The notes beneath the pieces were generated by a model. The model was not told the DNA's origin, ran no database searches, and worked only from the letters and a program-made list of their open reading frames with translations. This document shows positions 16,637 to 24,233 of a DNA stretch of 64,000 bases, one piece after another. A program made the translations under genes and the position numbers. The stretch comes from VRUE01 sp963753245. Lineage in GTDB: Bacteria > Actinomycetota > Thermoleophilia > Solirubrobacterales > 70-9. The stretch is from contig CAVWBK010000003.1 of assembly GCA_963753245.1 (NCBI GenBank), positions 1 to 64,000 of the forward strand. The letters are read 5' to 3'. The stretch's first letter is position 1. Every line of letters starts with the position of its first letter.

Positions 16637-17234
16637 ATGGCCGCCCAGGTAAGTAACCGCCAAGCACTTCTCGATGGTGCCCTTCGCTGCATCAGCGAGC
16701 GCGACTACAGCGAGGTGACGACGCGTGAGATCGCCGCCGCGGCCGGCGCCAACGTGGCTTCGATCAGCTACCACTTTGGCTCCAAGGACGCCCTGATCGC
16801 CGAGGCCCTGGGGGAGGGATTCAGACGCTGGCTCGGCAATTTCATCGCCGCGGCGGCGAAATCTGCGAGCGCGGACCCGGAGCGAGCGCATCCACGCCGC
16901 GCTGCAGAGCCTCGAGCAGCGCCTCGAAGGTGAGCGCGGACTGGCATCGGCCTTCGTCTCGGCCCTCTCCCACGCCGTCCACAACGAGGAGCTTGGCCGG
17001 GTTCTTGCCTCGAGCTTCGCCGAGATGCGCGCCGGTTTTGCCGCCTATCTCGGTCTCGATCACGACGGCCTGGGCGAGCTCCGTGCCAGCCTCCTGATCG
17101 CCGCCTTCGATGGTCTCTTGATCCAGTGGCTGCTCGACCCCGAGCAGGGCCGCAGGTCGCTGCAGCGCCTGCCCGAGCTGCTGAAGACGATGCCTGACTC
17201 GTTGCTCTCCGGGCCGATTGCGCGAACCACCTAG
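16637..17234 (+). pseudogene. TetR-family regulator, frameshifted
   Basis: The ATG at 16637 follows GACGGGGAAA and encodes a complete TetR DNA-binding domain: RQALLDGALRCISERDYSEV, TTREIAAAAGANVASISYHF and GSKDALIAEALGEGF. Near 16870-16880 the frame shifts by one base. The second frame continues naturally (RIHAALQSLEQRLEGE, VSALSHAVHNEELGRVLASS) to the TAG at 17234 and gives the helical ligand-binding domain. Joined, the product would be a normal TetR of about 200 residues. As sequenced, the first frame ends in PRRAAEPRAAPRR. The break may be a recent mutation or a consensus error, since both halves look well conserved. Likely controls the divergent P450. Confidence 0.8.
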
Positions 17235-17360
17235 GGACAGCGGGACTAATTCACTCGCCGGATCTCGGTTTCGGCATCTCGCTGGTGGCAGCGAGGGGAA
17301 GCCAACCGCGCTCTATTTTTCGGCGTGGGGCGAATCGGGCGCCCTCGCCGTCTTGCCTGA

Positions 17361-19757
17361 GTGCGGAATAGACCGGTATGGAAGTGGTCCTACCTGCTGG
17401 GTTTCGCGGCCGCGGTCTTGCTTGTCGGGACGCCTCAGGCGGCAGCCGTTCAGCCCAGCGGCGCCCAGAAGGCTCCGACCAAGCAGGCGAAATCTCGCAA
17501 TCGCTCAGCGCCGCAGACCCAGCCGCCCACCCAGCTGACCAACCCCGAAGAAGTCAGCGCCTCCAACCTCGCCAAAGACCTCGGCGGCTCCGGCCAGGTC
17601 GACCCGGTTGCGGGCCTCGGCATTCGCAACCCGGTCTGCGACAGCTTGAGCCAGATCCGCAGTCCTCCCGTTCGCCTCAGCTGTGAAGCAAACGGCAGCC
17701 CCGAGTCTGAGTACCCGACCTCCAACTACGGCTTCGACACCTTCATCTCGACCGGCGTCACCCACCCGATCGGCGACTTCACCGCGGCCTTTGACTCGAT
17801 TCTCAACGGGATCTGGCTGGGCCTGATCTTCGTCCTCAAGCTGATCCTCGAGCTGCTCGGGCTCGCCTTCAGCCTCAACCCGTTCGCCGATGGTCAGACG
17901 ATGAGCCGCATCTCGGCCTCGGTCGATCGCGTCTACAACGAGATCACCGACCCCTGGCTGCCGACCCTGATCGTCTGTGGCGGCATCTGGTTCGCCTACC
18001 GCGGGCTGATCCGCCGTGACCTCGCCGGCGGGGTGGGGGGGACGTTGGCGGCGGTCGCGATGATCGTCGTCGGGCTCTGGGTGGTCCAGCAGCCGCGAGA
18101 ATCGGTCGGCCGTCTCGCCAACCTCTCCGATGAAGTCGCGCTCGGCACGATCAGCGCCCCGCAATCGGGTTCGGTCAACCGGCCGCTCGGTAGCTACGCC
18201 GAAGCGATGTCGCAGACCTGGTCGCGCCTGGTCGAGGTCCCCTTCGCCGGCCTTGACTTCTCCGATCTCGGCTGGGCTCTCTCGCCGCCGTCAAAGGAAG
18301 CGGTGCAGCAGGCCGACAACTATTTCTGCCAGGACATCGGGGCCCTCGCCCAGATCGCCGCCTACCAGCGGCTCGGCGATACCGAAGCCGCCAAGCAGTG
18401 CGCGGCATTTGCCCGCAAGCGCTACGGGCGCCCGAAGCGCCTGATCGACCTCTACCTGCGCTCCTCGCCCGGCAGCCCAGCCCGCGAAGCACTCTGGAGG
18501 CTCTTTGACGGCCAGGAAGAAACCAAGGCCAAGGTCGCCGCCCAGGGCGGCGACGGTGCCCTCACCCGGCTCTCGATGCTGGCGCTCTTCGCGCTCGGGC
18601 TGCTCGGTGCGCTGCTGCTCTTGGCCTGGCTCGCGATCCGCCTCTTCAGCCAGGCGGCGATCGCCTTCGTCCTCCTGCTCGCGGCGCCCTTCGCGCTCTT
18701 CTTCCCGCTGCTCGGCGAGGCCGCCCGGCGCGCCTTCAAGACCTGGGGGTTGACCCTGCTCGGCGCCCTCCTCGCCAAGGTGATCTACGCCGCCTTCCTC
18801 TCGATCGTCGTGCTCGGTATATCCATCCTCGGTCGGGTTGACGGCCCGGGCGGTAGCGCCACCGGGTTCCTGCTCTCCTGCGCCTTCAGCTGGGCGGTCT
18901 TCCTCAAGCGCGCCGATCTGATCGGTCTGCTCTCGGTTGGCGAGCATGAGCACCGCACCGAGCTGGGCCTCGGCGGTCTGGCCGCGCTCGGGATGGCGAA
19001 GGGGGTCTCGCGCAGCGCCGCCGAGAGTGTCCGTGGCTTTGCTCGTCGCGGCGTCGATTGGCGACGCGAACGCTCCGAGCTCGGCGCTCAGGCGACCCGT
19101 CGAACCGCGCAGGGCTCCCTGCGGGATGGGGCTCGGGCGCTCGCCGAGCAGCGCTATCGCGATGCCCGCGAGAGCTTGGCCGCCGATCGGCGCGGCGCGG
19201 GCGCTGGGGGCAGGCGCGCCACAGGCGGAGCCGATCCCGCCCTCGGCGAAACGGCGCCACGACGCTCACCTCTCGCCAAGCAGCGCGGCGATTCCAGTCC
19301 TCCGCCAACAGCAGCCGAGGCGCAGCGCCAGCGCGCGGCCGAGCGTCTGGTCGCTGGCGCCGAGCGAAATCAGGAGCGCCATGGCACTCGCTGGAGCGAG
19401 CGCGACCTGAAACGCTTCGCGGCTGAGGATCGGGAACTGCTCAAACGCTCCCGCGATCCAGCCGATCACGCTCACCGTGCCGGTTTTGAGCGCTCGCAGT
19501 TCGAGCATCTGCGCGGTCCCCAGCGCGAGCGCGCCGAGGCCGAGATCGAGAAGGCCCGACGGCGTGACCTAAAGCGACTCGAGCTCGCCTCCCAGCCGCC
19601 GGGTCGGGTGGCCGGCCGCGGTCGCCTCGCCGCCGAGCGACTGCGCCAGGGGATCGAGGGCTCGGGCAGCGAACGGCGCCGCCAGCTGCGCGCCCTGCGC
19701 CGCGAACGTCGCCTCGATCAGCTCCCCTCGCGCCGCAATCTCAGCCGCGGAGGCTAG
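17361..19757 (+). CDS. VirB6/TrbL-like polytopic conjugation protein
   Basis: A 798-residue membrane protein. Order: signal-type N-terminus (about 8-28), a Gln/Pro-rich linker, several hydrophobic helices (about 148-168 GIWLGLIFVLKLILELLGLA; about 198-245; about 408-455 with LLGALLLLAWLAIRLFSQAA; then LLGALLAKVIYAAFLSIVVL and GFLLSCAFSWAVF), and a very basic, Arg/Ala-rich cytoplasmic tail of about 270 residues. The hydrophobic core suits VirB6/TcpH, the inner-membrane channel component. The tail is rich in helical RER/RAAERL sequence and may contact the ATPases or DNA. GTG start at 17361. The next gene starts directly after its stop. Confidence 0.7.
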   Translation: MRNRPVWKWSYLLGFAAAVLLVGTPQAAAVQPSGAQKAPTKQAKSRNRSAPQTQPPTQLTNPEEVSASNLAKDLGGSGQVDPVAGLGIRNPVCDSLSQIRSPPVRLSCEANGSPESEYPTSNYGFDTFISTGVTHPIGDFTAAFDSILNGIWLGLIFVLKLILELLGLAFSLNPFADGQTMSRISASVDRVYNEITDPWLPTLIVCGGIWFAYRGLIRRDLAGGVGGTLAAVAMIVVGLWVVQQPRESVGRLANLSDEVALGTISAPQSGSVNRPLGSYAEAMSQTWSRLVEVPFAGLDFSDLGWALSPPSKEAVQQADNYFCQDIGALAQIAAYQRLGDTEAAKQCAAFARKRYGRPKRLIDLYLRSSPGSPAREALWRLFDGQEETKAKVAAQGGDGALTRLSMLALFALGLLGALLLLAWLAIRLFSQAAIAFVLLLAAPFALFFPLLGEAARRAFKTWGLTLLGALLAKVIYAAFLSIVVLGISILGRVDGPGGSATGFLLSCAFSWAVFLKRADLIGLLSVGEHEHRTELGLGGLAALGMAKGVSRSAAESVRGFARRGVDWRRERSELGAQATRRTAQGSLRDGARALAEQRYRDARESLAADRRGAGAGGRRATGGADPALGETAPRRSPLAKQRGDSSPPPTAAEAQRQRAAERLVAGAERNQERHGTRWSERDLKRFAAEDRELLKRSRDPADHAHRAGFERSQFEHLRGPQRERAEAEIEKARRRDLKRLELASQPPGRVAGRGRLAAERLRQGIEGSGSERRRQLRALRRERRLDQLPSRRNLSRGG

Positions 19758-20246
19758 GTGTCGGGCGGCGCGCAGCCCTGGCGCCCGACGCTCTTCTGCG
19801 CCTGCGCCTTGGCGCTCCTCATCTCTGCCTTTCTGTTCTCCCACGGTGAAGGCGAGCCGAGCCCCTCCAGCTCGTTTCACCCGAGGACCAAGACAGAGCT
19901 CTCCGGGCGCCGGGGTCCGTTCAGCGTTGGGCTACCTCGCCAGGCGCAGCGCTTCCTCTCGGCCTTCCTTCGCTACGAGGTCGGCGAATCCGGCCGCGGT
20001 GTTCGACGGCGGCTGCGCCAGACGGCCACCGCGGGTTTCGCCGCGACGCTTCTCAGCCAGGCACCGCGAGCCGCGGCGGGCATCCCGCCCGCCCGCCTCG
20101 GCCGCGTCTCGCGCGCGGCACTCGGCGGCGAGCCGCCGCGGGCGCTGATCAGCGGCGCGGCGGCGCGCGGCCGGCGCGAGGAGCAGTTCTCCTTCGTCTT
20201 TGAACTCGGGAACGGCGTTTGGCGGGCGAGCGGGCCAGGCCAGTGA
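19758..20246 (+). CDS. small membrane-anchored conjugation-associated protein
   Basis: About 162 residues. The GTG at 19758 abuts the preceding TAG. An N-terminal helix (FCACALALLISAFLFS) anchors it; the outer part has RFLSAFLRYEVGESGRGVRR followed by LRQTATAGFAATLLSQAP. This resembles the short helical segment found in some VirB8-like or TcpC-associated proteins, but I do not recognise a named family. Its TGA overlaps the GTG of the SLT-NlpC gene as GTGA, which places it firmly in the transfer operon. Confidence 0.6.
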   Translation: MSGGAQPWRPTLFCACALALLISAFLFSHGEGEPSPSSSFHPRTKTELSGRRGPFSVGLPRQAQRFLSAFLRYEVGESGRGVRRRLRQTATAGFAATLLSQAPRAAAGIPPARLGRVSRAALGGEPPRALISGAAARGRREEQFSFVFELGNGVWRASGPGQ

Positions 20247-21298
20247 GCGCCGCACGGCGCCCTGAGGGCTGCTTCGGCGTTCGCCTCGCCGGCCGTGGCC
20301 TCGGTGCCAAGTTCGCGATCGCCGCGGCGGCGCCGCTGCTCGGCCTGATCTTCATCGCCGGTCTCTTCGTCGCCTCCGCACCCGGCTCTGAAAGCGCTGC
20401 GCAGGAATGCAGGGTGGGCGGCGGCTCGGCCCGGGGGGTGCCGGCGGGCTATGTGCCCTGGCTCGCGAAAGCGGCGAGGAAATATGAGCTCGGTCCGCGC
20501 GGTTTTTCGATCGTCGCTGCGATCCACTACGTCGAGTCGGACTTCGGCCGCTCGCCGCTGCCCGGGGTCGCGCCGGGAACCCAGAACTCAGTCGGCGCCG
20601 AGGGCCCCGGCCAGTTCCTCGTCTCCAGCTGGGAAGAGTTCGGCGTCGATGCCAACGGCGACGGGGTCAAGGATCCCTACTCGATTCCCGACTCGATCTT
20701 TGCCACCGCCAACCTGCTCCACGCCGACGGCGCCCCCGGCGACTGGCGCGGTGCGATCTTCGCTTACAACCACGCCTGGTGGTACGTCGAAGAGGTGCTC
20801 GAAAAAGCCGCGAAGATCGGGGCCGGGGCTGAACTCAGCTGCGAAGCGCCGGCCGCCCCGTTTGGCGAGCTGGCGCCGCGCTCGCTGGCCCGGGTGCAGG
20901 CCGCCGCGCGCTGGATCGAATCGCGCCGCATCCACTACTGCTGGGGAGGCGGGCACGCCGCTCAGCCCGGGCCCTCGGGGGGAAGCTATTGCTGGAGCGC
21001 CTCGGGTCAGCAGGTCTTCGGGGCGCCGGAAAAGGGCCTCGATTGCTCTGGTGCGGTGCGCTGGCTACTGGTCCTCTCCGGCTACCCCGATCCGGGCGCT
21101 CTTGTCTCCAACGAACTCGGCGCCCACTATCCGTCCGGGCCGGGCAGTTCGGTGACGATCTGGGCCAACGTCGACCACGTCTGGGCGCAGATCGAGGGCC
21201 GGGATTGGGGCACGGCGACCTCCAACTTCGCCCACGGCCCCGGTTTTGGGCCGCAGTCGAGCGCCGGCTTTTTCCCCAGTCACCCGCCGGGGCTCTGA
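20243..21298 (+). CDS. SLT lytic transglycosylase - NlpC/P60 peptidase (TcpG/CwlT-like)
   Basis: A bifunctional cell-wall hydrolase that locally opens peptidoglycan for the conjugation channel, like Tn916 CwlT or pCW3 TcpG. The GTG at 20243 overlaps the preceding stop. One N-terminal helix (about 20-45) is followed by an SLT-type domain with AAIHYVESDFGRS (catalytic Glu98), GAEGPGQFLVSSW and ANLLHADGA. The NlpC/P60 domain follows, with RIHYCWGGGHA, GLDCSGAVRWLL (Cys268) and VDHVWAQI (His312). About 351 residues. Its 3' end is the left part of a direct repeat whose second copy lies at 24268. Confidence 0.88.
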   Translation: MSAARRPEGCFGVRLAGRGLGAKFAIAAAAPLLGLIFIAGLFVASAPGSESAAQECRVGGGSARGVPAGYVPWLAKAARKYELGPRGFSIVAAIHYVESDFGRSPLPGVAPGTQNSVGAEGPGQFLVSSWEEFGVDANGDGVKDPYSIPDSIFATANLLHADGAPGDWRGAIFAYNHAWWYVEEVLEKAAKIGAGAELSCEAPAAPFGELAPRSLARVQAAARWIESRRIHYCWGGGHAAQPGPSGGSYCWSASGQQVFGAPEKGLDCSGAVRWLLVLSGYPDPGALVSNELGAHYPSGPGSSVTIWANVDHVWAQIEGRDWGTATSNFAHGPGFGPQSSAGFFPSHPPGL

Positions 21299-21381
21299 CC
21301 AGCGCCACCGTGGCGCTCTGCGTGTTCACTGGGCTTGGCGCCGGGCTTGCGACTCGCTGGGTCTGCCACGCAAGCGTGCGG
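21248..21381 (+). repeat. direct repeat copy A: end of the SLT-NlpC gene plus a stub of the coupling-protein gene
   Basis: 134 bp matched by 24268-24398. The first 38 nt (21248-21285) are identical; the rest is about 80% alike with one 3-nt indel. The copy contains the C-terminal codons of the SLT-NlpC gene, its TGA and the following region. In the frame of the coupling protein it reads VALCVFTGLGAGLATR, VCHASVR from GTG 21310 and ends at 21486. This suggests a 5' stub of the coupling gene. A small palindrome, AGCGCCAC-C-GTGGCGCT, lies at 21301-21317. Confidence 0.8.
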
Positions 21382-21448
21382 CAGCCGGGGCACCAAGAAG
21401 TTACGCAGGGCCAGCGCAAGCCGCCCGCCGCCCCGGTGTTAATCGCTC

Positions 21449-21464
21449 GTATCACGCGTGATAC
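21449..21464. promoter_or_regulatory. operator palindrome GTATCACGCGTGATAC
   Basis: A perfect 16-nt palindrome that ends 9 nt before the antitoxin ATG at 21474. Its position between the likely promoter and the start makes it a probable Phd/YefM autoregulatory operator. Confidence 0.7.
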
Positions 21465-21473
21465 ACTGAGCAG

Positions 21474-21707
21474 ATGTCCACGGTGAGCATTCGCGACTTG
21501 CGCAACCACGGTGGTGAGGTGGTTGATCGCGCAACGCGGGGAGAGCAGATCACGATCACCCGCTCCGGGCGCCCGGTCGCCGAGTTGCGGGCGCTGCGGC
21601 CAGCGCTCTCGGCCGCGGCTCTGCTCGATCGTTGGCGCCGACTTCCCGTCCTCGAGCCCAAGGCGCTGCGCGCAGATATCGATCGTCTTCTCGATCCGGC
21701 GCTTTGA
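21474..21707 (+). CDS. Phd/YefM-family antitoxin
   Basis: A 77-residue antitoxin: MSTVSIRDLRNHGGEVVDRA and QITITRSGRPVAELRAL are the standard Phd/YefM N-terminal strands and helices; the C-terminal part (LLDRWRRLPVLEPKALRADI) would bind the PIN toxin. ATG at 21474. The stop overlaps the TTG of the toxin gene (TTGA). The perfect palindrome just upstream suggests self-repression. It lies between the two copies of the long direct repeat. Confidence 0.87.
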   Translation: MSTVSIRDLRNHGGEVVDRATRGEQITITRSGRPVAELRALRPALSAAALLDRWRRLPVLEPKALRADIDRLLDPAL

Positions 21708-22150
21708 GCGCCGCTGCGCCTACGGAAGCGCAGCCAAGCGCCCCTCGCGGGCTGCTCGACACCTCGACCGTGATCCTGCTGCCGCGCCTGACAGACCCGG
21801 GCACCCTGCCCGTAGAGCCGCTGATCAGCGCCGTGACCCTGGCCGAGCTCGCCGTCGGCCCGCTCCTTGCCACAGGGGATCGGGAGCGCGCCGCCCGCCA
21901 GGCTCAGCTCCAACAGGCCGAGGCCGACTTCGTCCCGCTGCCCTTCGATGCCGCCGCCGCGCGTGCCTTCGCCGCGGTTGCGGCATCGCTTCACCGCTCC
22001 GGAGGCAAGCCCAGCGCCCGCTCCTACGACGCGATGATCGCCGCCACCGCAATCGCCAACGAGCTACCCCTCTACAGCGCTAACCCCGATGACTTCTCGG
22101 GCATCGAGGGGCTCTCGCTGTGCGCCGTCGCGGTCCCCGGTTCTCCCTGA
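21704..22150 (+). CDS. vapC: VapC-type PIN-domain toxin
   Basis: A PIN-domain toxin of about 148 residues. The TTG at 21704 overlaps the antitoxin stop; an extra 16 residues precede the core PRGLLDTSTVILLPRL. Acidic positions are visible in LLDTSTV, SAVTLAELAVG (Glu), ARSYDAMIAATA (Asp) and SANPDDFSGI (Asp). It resembles the Phd-partnered VapC group. Immediately downstream lies the left terminal repeat of an IS1634-like element. Confidence 0.87.
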   Translation: MSAAAPTEAQPSAPRGLLDTSTVILLPRLTDPGTLPVEPLISAVTLAELAVGPLLATGDRERAARQAQLQQAEADFVPLPFDAAAARAFAAVAASLHRSGGKPSARSYDAMIAATAIANELPLYSANPDDFSGIEGLSLCAVAVPGSP

Positions 22151-22219
22151 GCGCCTCGGACCGAGCGCGCCGGCCCAACTCAAGGGTCAACGACCCCAAG
22201 CGGTGCTCTCACCTCAAGC

Positions 22220-24233
22220 GCTAGCCCCATTTTCCGCACCTGCAGCAGGTCTACCCCACCCGCTCCGGCCAGGGGATCTCGACTTCGAGCAGCTCGAGGA
22301 TCCGGCGCTGGGTGGCGGTGAGCCGGTCGAGGACGATGCCCTGCGCGGTATAGGTCAGACCGAGGCCCTGGAAGGCGCCGAGCACGTTGCGCCCGGTCGG
22401 CCTCGCTGCCCTGCCCCTCGGGCAGGAGGCCCTGGCATCGTCTCCTGCGCGCCGCCGGTGGCCTCGGCCAAGCGCCCTGCGCAGCTCGGACTCGATCAGC
22501 CCGAAGACGAGCAGGGCGATGCCGATGATCGAGACCAGGGCGCCGATGCGCTCGTCCTTGTGCAGGAAGATCGGCCGCACCCGCAGGGTCTGCTTTAAGT
22601 CGCGGTGGCGGCGCTCGACGATCTGCTGGCCCTTGTAGCGGCTCGAGGATCGCGTTCGCGCCCAGGCGCCGGTCGGCGAGGTTGGTGGCGAGCGCGTAGA
22701 TGCCGTCTGAGCGCGCGCAGCCTCGGCGATCGCGGCGGCTGTCGCGGTGCCAGCAGATCGTGGGCATCCCCCTGCGGGTCGCGGTCTTGACCGGCGATCA
22801 GGCCCTTGAGCGGGACCGAGCGAGGATCTGGGCGACGCGCGCGGTCGAGCTGCGCGCTTGGTCTTGTAGTAGCGGCCGCCGAGGCCATTGCTGCACCCGC
22901 CCGAGCTTCTCCTCGGCCCGCTCAAGCGCCCGCTCGCGGGCCGCCCTCACCTCCCGCTCCTCCTCGGAGGAGTGGACGTAGGCGAGCGCGAAAGCGGTGA
23001 GAGCTCACCGCGTCTCGGGATCGGCTCACCTCCCAGTCGCGGATCGCGCCCCGGTAGCGAGCTGCGCTCAGATGCCCGCAAGCCCGCGCTCGCGCTCGGA
23101 GACGGTAGGCGAGCGGGGCGAGGGCGGCCGGCCCGACCTCGCCAGGTAGCGCCCCCGCAGTCGGTGCGTGGCTTTGAGCGGGGCGATGAAGGAAGTCGGG
23201 CGCGCGGCGATCTGGCAGAGCGTCTTGGGCGCACCGACCGCGGAGTCGCAGATCGAGCAGGAGGGCCCGCGGCCGTTTGCCTGGGCGAACGCAGCGCAGC
23301 GCTCTCCAGCGAGGCGCCGATCGAGGTGAGCTCGGCCGCTGTAGCCCGGCCTCGGGGCGCAGGTAGAGCGAGACGCCCTCGGCCGAGGAGGCCTGAAGCG
23401 CCCGCACCTGGCGGTCGACGCCCTGCCCCTGGGCCCAGCCCTTGGCGATCAGTGAGGAGTCCTCATAGGCGCCGCTCATCCGCAACGCGGTGAGGTCGAC
23501 GTGCAGGCGCCCGGCGTCGAGGCCGAAGCGCTCGATCGCCCGCGCCGCGAGGGCCCCGCGGACAGCCTCCGCGCAGGGGGCAAAGCGCTCCAGGCCGCGC
23601 CCGAGCCGGTCGTCGTCGAGCAGCTGCGGCGGGATCCCAAACAACTCGCGGATCGCCGCGCCCCGAGGACCAGCCGGCGATGTCATAGAGCGGCGCGGGC
23701 GAGCAGAGGCGGTTGGCGATCAGCGCCACCACCAGCTCGCCGACCGAGAGCTCTGAGCGCGGCGAGCGCGGCAACAGCGCGATCGACCGTCTCGCCGATG
23801 GCCGCGAGCTCGCGCGCCAGACAGGCGATCAAGCAGGAGCGGCCCCACCTCGCGGCGGATGCCGGCGAGCGGGCGGGTCCAGGCGCGCGAAGGCAGCCGT
23901 CAGGGCGTCCAGCTGGCCGCTTGGCCTTGAGCTCGTCCTCGCGGCCGAGCTTTGCCACAACCCGGTGGCGCACCTTGCCGGTTCTCGTCGCGGTAGCCCT
24001 CCACCAACTGGAGGTAGACGTACTCGCGGCCCGCTGCGCTTGACCTTCGTTCTCTTGACGAACACCTTGCCACAACTCTAGCGCCTCGATCGGACGTAAG
24101 ACTGAGGAGAAGTTGCCACAACAAACTCGTCCCGATCCGGCAGCGCTGACCAGCTCCAAGCCGCATTGCAATGCGGTTGGGCCGGAGCTTCCGGTGCGGC
24201 TACCGGCAGTCAGGTGCGGAAAATGGGGCTAGC
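22220..24233 (-). mobile_element. IS1634-like insertion sequence with 23-bp terminal inverted repeats
   Basis: The left end (22220-22242) starts GCTAGCCCCATTTTCCGCAC and the right end (24211-24233) is its exact reverse complement over 23 bp. They enclose about 2.0 kb holding one broken transposase on the minus strand. I see no matching target duplication: the left flank is CTCAAGC and the right flank CGTCGTG. That suggests a deletion or recombination next to one end after insertion. Confidence 0.85.
22251..24065 (-). pseudogene. IS1634-family transposase, multiply frameshifted
   Basis: Pieces of one transposase lie in order across three frames. The N-terminus starts MFVKRTKVKRSG at 24065 and continues in the next frames as REYVYLQLVEGYRDEN, KVRHRVVAKLGREDELK and LDALTAAFARLDPP. 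The middle part (23686 downward) has GLDAGRLHVDLTALRMSGAY. The C-terminal part holds YKGQQIVERRHRDLKQTLRV and FLHKDERIGALVSIIGIALL, then ends WPERVG. This order and the Lys/Arg-rich YKGQQIVERRHR block suit IS1634 (IS4 supergroup DDE) transposases. At least four shifts break it, so it cannot produce an active enzyme as sequenced. Confidence 0.82.

Noticed and set aside
21301..21317. AGCGCCAC-C-GTGGCGCT as a transcription terminator after the SLT-NlpC gene
   Set aside because: One-base loop, no T-tract, and the same region appears to be coding for the coupling-protein stub; symmetry is lost in the second repeat copy.
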